Shown here piece after piece: positions 56,066-61,217 of a stretch of DNA of 61,217 bases. The notes below the pieces were generated by a model that worked only from the letters and a program-made list of their open reading frames with translations, had not been told where the DNA came from and did not search any database. Position 1 is the stretch's first letter; every line of letters begins with the position of its first letter. The translations under genes were made by a program, and so were the position numbers. Origin of the DNA: Clostridiales bacterium (GTDB lineage: Bacteria; Bacillota; Clostridia; Christensenellales; Aristaeellaceae); assembly GCA_024684375.1 (NCBI GenBank), contig JAIKWZ010000021.1, positions 1 to 61,217 of the forward strand, in the 5' to 3' direction.

Positions 56066-57250
56066 TTACAGCAGTCGTTTGGTCTTGTTCTTGAGCTTGC
56101 CCTGTTTTCCCAGCTCGATCAGGTTCTCGTAGCGTTTTACCGCCTTTTCCATGGTCTGCTCCCAGGGGATGGAGATGGTCTTTTGCGCGCCTTCTCCCGC
56201 GTGCCTGAGCGCTTCGGGGTCGGTGACGGCTTTCGTGATCACACGGGCGAGGTCTTCGGGAGAGTTCTCGCACAAAAAGCCGTTTTCACCGTCCTCGACT
56301 ATGCTGGCGGTGGTGGCGCCCCGCACCATCACGGAGGGCGTGCCCAGCGCGGCGGCTTCCCTGACCGTCATTGAGGCGGTGTCGTAGAGGCTGGGGAAAG
56401 CGTACACCGCTGCCCTCTGGTACAGCGCGGCGAGCGTGTCAGCCTCGGTGATATGGCCGGTAAAGCGGGTGTAGGGCATGAGCTCAAGCTCGTTCAGTTT
56501 GGTCTCCATCTCCTCGCGGTTGATGCCCTGCCCGGCGAACACCAGGCGGAAATCGGTGCCCGCCTTTTTCATTTCGGCGGCGGCGAGGATGAGATTGAGC
56601 AGGTTCTTTTTCCAGTCCAGCTGCCCCACGTACAGCAGCACGGGCGCGCTTCCCAGATCGAAGCGTGCGTTCACCTCGTCCAGCTTTTCACGGCTGACGG
56701 GCTTCATGTTCACGCCGTTGAGCATGACCTGCACGTCGCCCTTGTAGCCGTACTCACGCATCACGTCCACGGAGCTTTCGCTGACCGTCCACACTTCGTC
56801 GCAGCGATTGTAGAAATTCACCACGATCTTCGTGCCTATGCGGGCGACCTTGCGGGAATGCACCGCTTTGACGAAATCGTCCTCATACTTGGAATGGAAC
56901 ATGCCTATCAGGGGGATGTTCCTTTCCACTGCCAGGCGCAGCGCTTCAGTGCCCGCGGCGAAGGGAGACTGGGTGTGCACTATGTCAAGCGGTATCATTT
57001 TGATGCGCTCCATGTAGTGCTTGTCCCATCTGGCCTCGGCGGTCTTGTACTGCCTGAGCAGGGGCAGGCGCACGGCCTTGAAATCCACGAGCTCGAAGGG
57101 CAGGCCGCCCCTGGGACCGGTGTCGCACAAAGGAGCGATCACGGTGAGCTCGTGACCCATCTTGCACAGGGTCTCCGTATAGGCCAGGGTGACTCTTGCC
57201 ACGCCGTCCATGATCGGCAGGAACGAGTCAGAAAGCTGAGCGATCTTCAA
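56066..57250 (-). CDS. GT4-family glycosyltransferase
   Basis: This 394-residue glycosyltransferase is of GT-B fold, family 4. KIAQLSDSFLPIMDGVARV is the typical N-terminus of diacylglycerol glucosyltransferases or similar, and the C-terminal donor site is YVGQLDWKKNLLNL, VYAFPSLYDTASMTVREAAA. I choose a TTG at 57250 because GTGGAGG is five bases upstream and the protein then begins with the family motif; the alternative ATG at 57316 would add 22 residues and overlap the ABC ATPase stop by four bases. It probably adds sugar to a lipid. It lies after an ABC importer. Confidence 0.85.
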   Translation of the reverse strand: MKIAQLSDSFLPIMDGVARVTLAYTETLCKMGHELTVIAPLCDTGPRGGLPFELVDFKAVRLPLLRQYKTAEARWDKHYMERIKMIPLDIVHTQSPFAAGTEALRLAVERNIPLIGMFHSKYEDDFVKAVHSRKVARIGTKIVVNFYNRCDEVWTVSESSVDVMREYGYKGDVQVMLNGVNMKPVSREKLDEVNARFDLGSAPVLLYVGQLDWKKNLLNLILAAAEMKKAGTDFRLVFAGQGINREEMETKLNELELMPYTRFTGHITEADTLAALYQRAAVYAFPSLYDTASMTVREAAALGTPSVMVRGATTASIVEDGENGFLCENSPEDLARVITKAVTDPEALRHAGEGAQKTISIPWEQTMEKAVKRYENLIELGKQGKLKNKTKRLL

Positions 57251-57312
57251 GGTTTCCTCCACGCGCGAATGCGCGGTTTGATTTTGATTATGGCTGTGAG
57301 ACGCCTGAGTGG

Positions 57313-58392
57313 TCACATAAGGTGGGTATCGATGGGGTCAAAGTCCAGGAAAGCTTCCTCGTCCACCTCGAACACGCGCCGGCCCACGGGATGGTTGTCG
57401 GTGATCTTCACGACCCTGTCAGCGGTCTGCACGTGATAGAGCTGGTAGGAGCCCATAAAGCAGCTCAAAAGCACCTTGCAGGGGATTATGCCTTTTTCCG
57501 CCAGCCTTATGCCCTCGGGGCGCAGCATGACCAGATGCTTTTCGCCGCTTTCCACGTTCTTTTCGGGGCGCGCGACGTTAAAGGAGACGCCGCAGGCCTT
57601 GACCCTGACCAGCTCGCCCTCGGTCCTTTCGACCTCGGCGTCCAGGAAATTGGCCTCGCCGATAAAGTCGGCCACGAACTCGTTGGCGGGACGGTAATAG
57701 ATATCCCTCGGGGTGCCCATCTGCGCAACCACGCCTTTGTTCATGATGATTATGTTGTCCGATATGCTCATGGCCTCGGACTGGTCGTGGGTGACGTAGA
57801 TGGCGGTGATGCCGAACTGCTGCTGTATGCGGCGGATCTCCGTGCGCATGTACACCCTGAGTTTGGCGTCAAGGTTAGAAAGAGGCTCGTCGAACAGCAG
57901 CACGCCGGGCTCGGCGATGAGCGCGCGCGCCAGGGCGACCCTTTGCTGCTGGCCGCCGGACAGCTGGTTGGTGTAGCGGTTCTCCATGCCTTCGAGCCCC
58001 ACGAGCTTGAGCATGTCGAACACGCGGGCGCTTATCTCGGGCTTGGGCACCTTTCGCAGCTTCAGGCCGTAAGCCACGTTGTCGAATATGTTCATGTGGG
58101 GGAACAGGGCGTAGGACTGGAACACCATGGCCGTATCCCGCTTGTTGGGGGTCAGGGCGTTGACCGGCTCGCCGCCGATGTATATCTCGCCCGCGTCGGG
58201 GCTTTCGAAGCCCGCGATCATCCTGAGAGTGGTGGTCTTGCCGCAGCCGCTGGGGCCCAGGAGCGTAACAAAACTGCCGGGTTTTATGTCCAGGGTGACG
58301 TCGTTAACGGCGTAGAACTCCTTTTTGGTCTTGGGGTCCAGATAGATCTTATAGATGTGGTCTATAAACACGCCTTTTTTTTCACTGTTCAT
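57313..58392 (-). CDS. ABC importer ATPase, iron/polyamine type
   Basis: This 359-residue ATPase powers the permease gene next to it. Walker A GPSGCGKTT (46-54), signature LSGGQQQR, Walker B LLFDEPLSNLDA and a C-terminal TOBE region (from about residue 280) match the PotA/FbpC/AfuC group, which import Fe(III), polyamines or phosphonates. It overlaps the permease stop codon by 11 bases. The substrate is not certain. Confidence 0.93.
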   Translation of the reverse strand: MNSEKKGVFIDHIYKIYLDPKTKKEFYAVNDVTLDIKPGSFVTLLGPSGCGKTTTLRMIAGFESPDAGEIYIGGEPVNALTPNKRDTAMVFQSYALFPHMNIFDNVAYGLKLRKVPKPEISARVFDMLKLVGLEGMENRYTNQLSGGQQQRVALARALIAEPGVLLFDEPLSNLDAKLRVYMRTEIRRIQQQFGITAIYVTHDQSEAMSISDNIIIMNKGVVAQMGTPRDIYYRPANEFVADFIGEANFLDAEVERTEGELVRVKACGVSFNVARPEKNVESGEKHLVMLRPEGIRLAEKGIIPCKVLLSCFMGSYQLYHVQTADRVVKITDNHPVGRRVFEVDEEAFLDFDPIDTHLM

Positions 58393-60577
58393 TTTTCTGT
58401 GCCTCCCTTACGGCGCGGCTGGTGCCGAAGTACTTGATCACCAGGTTCATTATCAGTATGGACGCGTACACTATGGCTATCAGTATGGTGGCGTAGGCGC
58501 AGGCGATGCCGAAGGAGCCCTTTTCCGCGTACTCGTTGATGCGGCAGGTTATCAGCAGATACTTGGGCGTCACCAGCAGTATGACAGCCGAGATAGCGGT
58601 TATGGAGCGCACGAATGTGGTCACGATGCCGCTGAAGAAGCTGTCCTTGATGAGCGGCAGCGTTACGGAGGTGAACACCTTGCCGCTGCCCGCGCCCAGG
58701 TCGTAGGCGCTCTCCTCAATTGATTTATCTATCTGCCTGAGCGCGGAGATGCCGCTTCTGGTGCCCACGGGCAGTGAGCGCACCACGAACACGATTATAA
58801 GTATCAGCCCCGTGCCGTATATGCCCTGCATGAAGCCGGTGCGCAGGATGCCGTTTGCGAAGCCCCTTATGAAGCCCACGCCCAGCACCGTGCCGGGCAC
58901 GGCCATGGCGATCATGCTGGTGAACTCGATAAAGCCTTTGGCCTTGAATTTCTTCTTGACCACCAGGTAGCTTATCACCATTGAGAACAGCGCGGTGACG
59001 GGGGCGGCGATGATCGAAAGGATGAAGCTGTCCTTGAACGCCTTCATGCCGCTTTCAGCGAACATATCCTTGTAGTGCACCAGAGAGAGGGAATAATCCA
59101 TGCCCCAGAGCTTGAACAGGCTGCCGAATGGGATGCATATGTACATGAGGATGACGAATATGCTCACGCCCATGCAGAGTATTGACAAAGGCGTGGTGAC
59201 GCTTTTGTCCTCTATCAGCATCCTGCCGCGGCTGGCCTTGCCCGTAAGCGTGGCGGCGCTCCTGGCCTCCAGCACGTACTTCTGGACCATGAAGAGTATG
59301 AAGGTTATGAGCAGCAGCACCACCGCCATGGCGGCCGCGCCGTGGGTGTCGTATGTGCCGCCCGTGATCCTGAGGAAAATGGCGGTAGCCAGGGTGTCTG
59401 TGGAGCCGCCGATTATCATGGGGTTGGCGAAGTCCGCCACGGACTCTATGAACGTGACCAGAAACGCGTTGCCCAGGCCCGGCAGCATGAGGGGCAGCGT
59501 CACGGTGGTGAACACCTTCCAGCGGCTGGCGCCCATATCGCGGGCGGCTTCCTCCATGGACGGGTCGATATTGTTGAGCAGGCCCTTGAGCATCAGGTAG
59601 CACACGGGGAAGAAGGTCAGGGTCTGAACGATCACTATGCCCTTCACGCCGTAAATGTCGTTATCGAATATGCCCAGTATCTCACGGGTGATCAGGCCGC
59701 TGCGGCCGAACAGGAGCATCATGCTCAGGGACAGCACAAAAGGCGGTGATACCACAGGCAGCAGGCTCACCACGTCGAACAGCTTTTTCATCACCCGGTT
59801 TTTGACTCTTACGTAGCAGTCCACGTAAGCGAACAGGAAGCCTATCGCCAGCGAGCCGAAGCCCGTGAGCAGGCCGATGACCAGAGTGTTTTTAAAGGCG
59901 TCCTTGAACCCGAAATCCGTGGTCAGGGACGTGAAGGCGCTGACGCTGACCCTTTGGTTATCGGAAGAGAAATACAGTTTGAGCGCTGCCCGGGAATGAG
60001 TCCAGGCCTCGCTCCGGGGCAGGGTCTTGAACATTTGGACTATGAACTCGAGTATGGAGCCCTTGGACGCGCTTTCCGCGCCAGTGACCGCTTTTTTGTA
60101 TGCGGAATTGGCGTCCTTATACTCGGCGTTGGCGTTATTGTATACATCGCGCAGCACCTTGACCTCAGGCTCCTCGCGGGGCTTTTCAGCGCCCCTGGCC
60201 TTGGCTGCCTGCAGCGAGGCGTCGTAGGTGTCCTTGAGCCGGTTTTTTATCAGCTCCAGGCGCGCCACGTCATTTTTTTCGTAATTGTAATCGTTTACCC
60301 TGCCGGCAACATTTTCTTTATAGTAAGCGTTCACGGAAGCCATGCGGCCTTCCGCGGTAACGGAATCTGCCAGAAGCATCGCGATGGGATACACTACGAA
60401 CAGGACCATAAAGATGACGAGGAAAATGATAGCGCCGACCATTATCGGGTCGCCGAAGAACTTTTTCCTGTCAAGAGACCTGGCCTGAGAGCTTCTTTTG
60501 GCCTTCTTGGCGTCCTGAGACATCGTGCGCGCCTTTTCGGACGCGCCGCTTTTCTCAGCTTTTTTAAAAAATGCCAT
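58382..60577 (-). CDS. Fused ABC importer permease, FbpB-like, with a large external loop
   Basis: This 731-residue protein has two permease halves, each with the EAA loop for the ATPase (EEAARDMGASRWKVFTTVTL and EESAYDLGAGSGKVFTSVTL), so it supplies both membrane subunits. Helix 1 is near 46-70 and helix 2 near 230-252. Between them lies an unusual insert of about 160 residues (71-229) of mostly charged, helical sequence, for example KNDVARLELIKNRLKDTYD. Typical FbpB proteins are about 540-560 residues without it. A basic N-terminal tail of 40 residues precedes helix 1. Confidence 0.9.
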   Translation of the reverse strand: MAFFKKAEKSGASEKARTMSQDAKKAKRSSQARSLDRKKFFGDPIMVGAIIFLVIFMVLFVVYPIAMLLADSVTAEGRMASVNAYYKENVAGRVNDYNYEKNDVARLELIKNRLKDTYDASLQAAKARGAEKPREEPEVKVLRDVYNNANAEYKDANSAYKKAVTGAESASKGSILEFIVQMFKTLPRSEAWTHSRAALKLYFSSDNQRVSVSAFTSLTTDFGFKDAFKNTLVIGLLTGFGSLAIGFLFAYVDCYVRVKNRVMKKLFDVVSLLPVVSPPFVLSLSMMLLFGRSGLITREILGIFDNDIYGVKGIVIVQTLTFFPVCYLMLKGLLNNIDPSMEEAARDMGASRWKVFTTVTLPLMLPGLGNAFLVTFIESVADFANPMIIGGSTDTLATAIFLRITGGTYDTHGAAAMAVVLLLITFILFMVQKYVLEARSAATLTGKASRGRMLIEDKSVTTPLSILCMGVSIFVILMYICIPFGSLFKLWGMDYSLSLVHYKDMFAESGMKAFKDSFILSIIAAPVTALFSMVISYLVVKKKFKAKGFIEFTSMIAMAVPGTVLGVGFIRGFANGILRTGFMQGIYGTGLILIIVFVVRSLPVGTRSGISALRQIDKSIEESAYDLGAGSGKVFTSVTLPLIKDSFFSGIVTTFVRSITAISAVILLVTPKYLLITCRINEYAEKGSFGIACAYATILIAIVYASILIMNLVIKYFGTSRAVREAQKNEQ

Positions 60578-60635
60578 TGTATATGACCTCCCGGTACGGC
60601 TGCGGGAATAAAGGATATGTCACGTACCTGTTTTG

Positions 60636-60675
60636 TAAAAACACGGGGCCGGAGCGTATCCCCGACCCCGCGTGT
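60636..60675 (-). terminator. Hairpin between substrate-binding and permease genes
   Basis: On the minus strand ACAC and GGGG pair with CCCC and GTGT around an inner stem, followed by TTTTT. It lies just past the binding-protein stop codon and likely allows partial termination so the binding protein is made in excess. Confidence 0.65.
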
Positions 60676-60683
60676 CAGCAGAA

Positions 60684-61217
60684 TTATTCGGTCTTGAAAC
60701 GGTCGTCCGCGCCGCCCAGAGCGTTGAGGAATTCATCCCTGTATTTGGTGGTGTTTTCCTTCGCGTCGGCGAAGTCGTAGTCGATCACGTTGTCGGGATC
60801 CAGGCCGAAGGGCTCGATGGCCTTGGGCTGCTCGGCGTTGGTGAGCACCAGGAACTGATAGCTCTCCACGTCGTCGGCCAGCTCCACGCACTCGGGAGAC
60901 AGGGCGTACTCGATCCACAGCTTGGCAGCGGCCTCGTGCTGGCAGCCGTCGAAGATGGCGGTGGAGCCGATCTCGTAGCCGGTGCCCTCTACGGGGAGGA
61001 TCAGGTCGATGTTGGTGTAGCCCTTGAGGATCTGGGTGATGCCGTCATGCAAAAATCCGATGCCGATCACGCACTCGCCGGGGCCCACGTTCTTGCTGGG
61101 GCCGCTTCCGCTCTTGGTGTACTGGGCGATGTTCTTGTCCAGCGCCACCAGGTAGGCGATGCCGTCGTCATGGCCCTTGAGCTGGACCATGGTGTTGATG
61201 ACCAGCTTGGCGGTGCC
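60684..61217 (-). CDS. ABC substrate-binding protein, iron type (C-terminal part)
   Basis: Only the last 177 residues are in the window; the gene continues past its end, so the N-terminal lipoprotein signal is not visible. NVGPGECVIGIGFLHDG, VEGTGYEIGSTAIFDG and AAAKLWIEYALSPEC are typical of type II binding proteins of the Fe(III)/polyamine/phosphonate group. It is upstream of its permease and ATPase in one operon, in the usual order. The cargo cannot be fixed from this part. Confidence 0.88.
   Translation of the reverse strand, partial: GTAKLVINTMVQLKGHDDGIAYLVALDKNIAQYTKSGSGPSKNVGPGECVIGIGFLHDGITQILKGYTNIDLILPVEGTGYEIGSTAIFDGCQHEAAAKLWIEYALSPECVELADDVESYQFLVLTNAEQPKAIEPFGLDPDNVIDYDFADAKENTTKYRDEFLNALGGADDRFKTE

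Overview
The window looks like a piece of chromosome from a GC-rich gut- or rumen-type member of the Clostridia (Bacillota). The grounds are AGGAGG-type ribosome binding sites before most genes, near-consensus sigma-A promoters (TTGACA, 17-18 bp, TATAAT), TTG starts with good Shine-Dalgarno sites, a CsoR-type copper operon, a YtrA-type GntR/ABC cassette, butyrate kinase beside phosphate acetyltransferase, a DUF6485-like protein and many cytoplasmic glycoside hydrolases. The lineage is inferred; the 16S and 23S rRNA genes are outside the window.

Layout. 1-400: 5S rRNA and tRNA-Asn, the tail of an rRNA operon. 0.5-9.5 kb: a secreted unknown protein, an EcsC-like protein with an EF-hand loop, 5-formyl-THF cyclo-ligase, an esterase, an Fe-S aldo/keto reductase, a secreted flavodoxin/cyclophilin-like protein, and the csoR-copA copper operon, in which copA carries a CopZ-like tail with its own ribosome binding site. 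9.7-20 kb: carbohydrate genes on the minus strand (URO-D-like protein with GH2; a NanA-like/sialidase-like/LarA-like/GH116 operon) with an HTH plus PD-(D/E)XK protein between them. 20-25 kb: GH63-like enzyme, YdjM-like protein and two tandem acyltransferases. 25-30 kb: a small Ada-like-domain protein, a proton antiporter/MgtC/two-unknown-membrane-protein operon, and an S51 peptidase. 30-35 kb: a minus-strand run (DMT transporter, Imm32-like protein, phosphoesterase, GH1, TetR, GNAT, membrane protein). 34.9-36.1 kb: an AT-rich island with an orphan 365-aa gene and an overlapping 23-codon membrane microprotein. 36-42 kb: URO-D-like protein with GH127, then GH43, and GH5 with a DUF6485-like protein. 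42-50 kb: SH3b secreted protein, GntR/ABC cassette, membrane-anchored unknown, two phosphodiester glycosidase paralogues, deoB. 50-55 kb: pta-buk, sirtuin, P1 peptidase. 54.7-61.2 kb: GH29 fucosidase, GT4 glycosyltransferase and an iron-type ABC importer that runs off the end.

How it fits together. The glycosidases (GH1, 2, 5, 29, 43, 63-like, 116, 127 and a sialidase-like protein) lack signal peptides, and no sugar importer lies beside them, so they probably finish oligosaccharides already inside the cell. Twice a URO-D/methyltransferase-fold gene is the promoter-proximal partner of a glycosidase. The LarA-like and NanA-like genes suggest handling of a sugar acid. Phosphate acetyltransferase and butyrate kinase would give ATP from acyl-CoA. 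These pathway assignments are inference from families and gene order. The best leads for something undescribed are the AT-rich two-gene island, the URO-D/glycosidase pairing, the LarA/NanA/GH116 operon and the internal copZ start.
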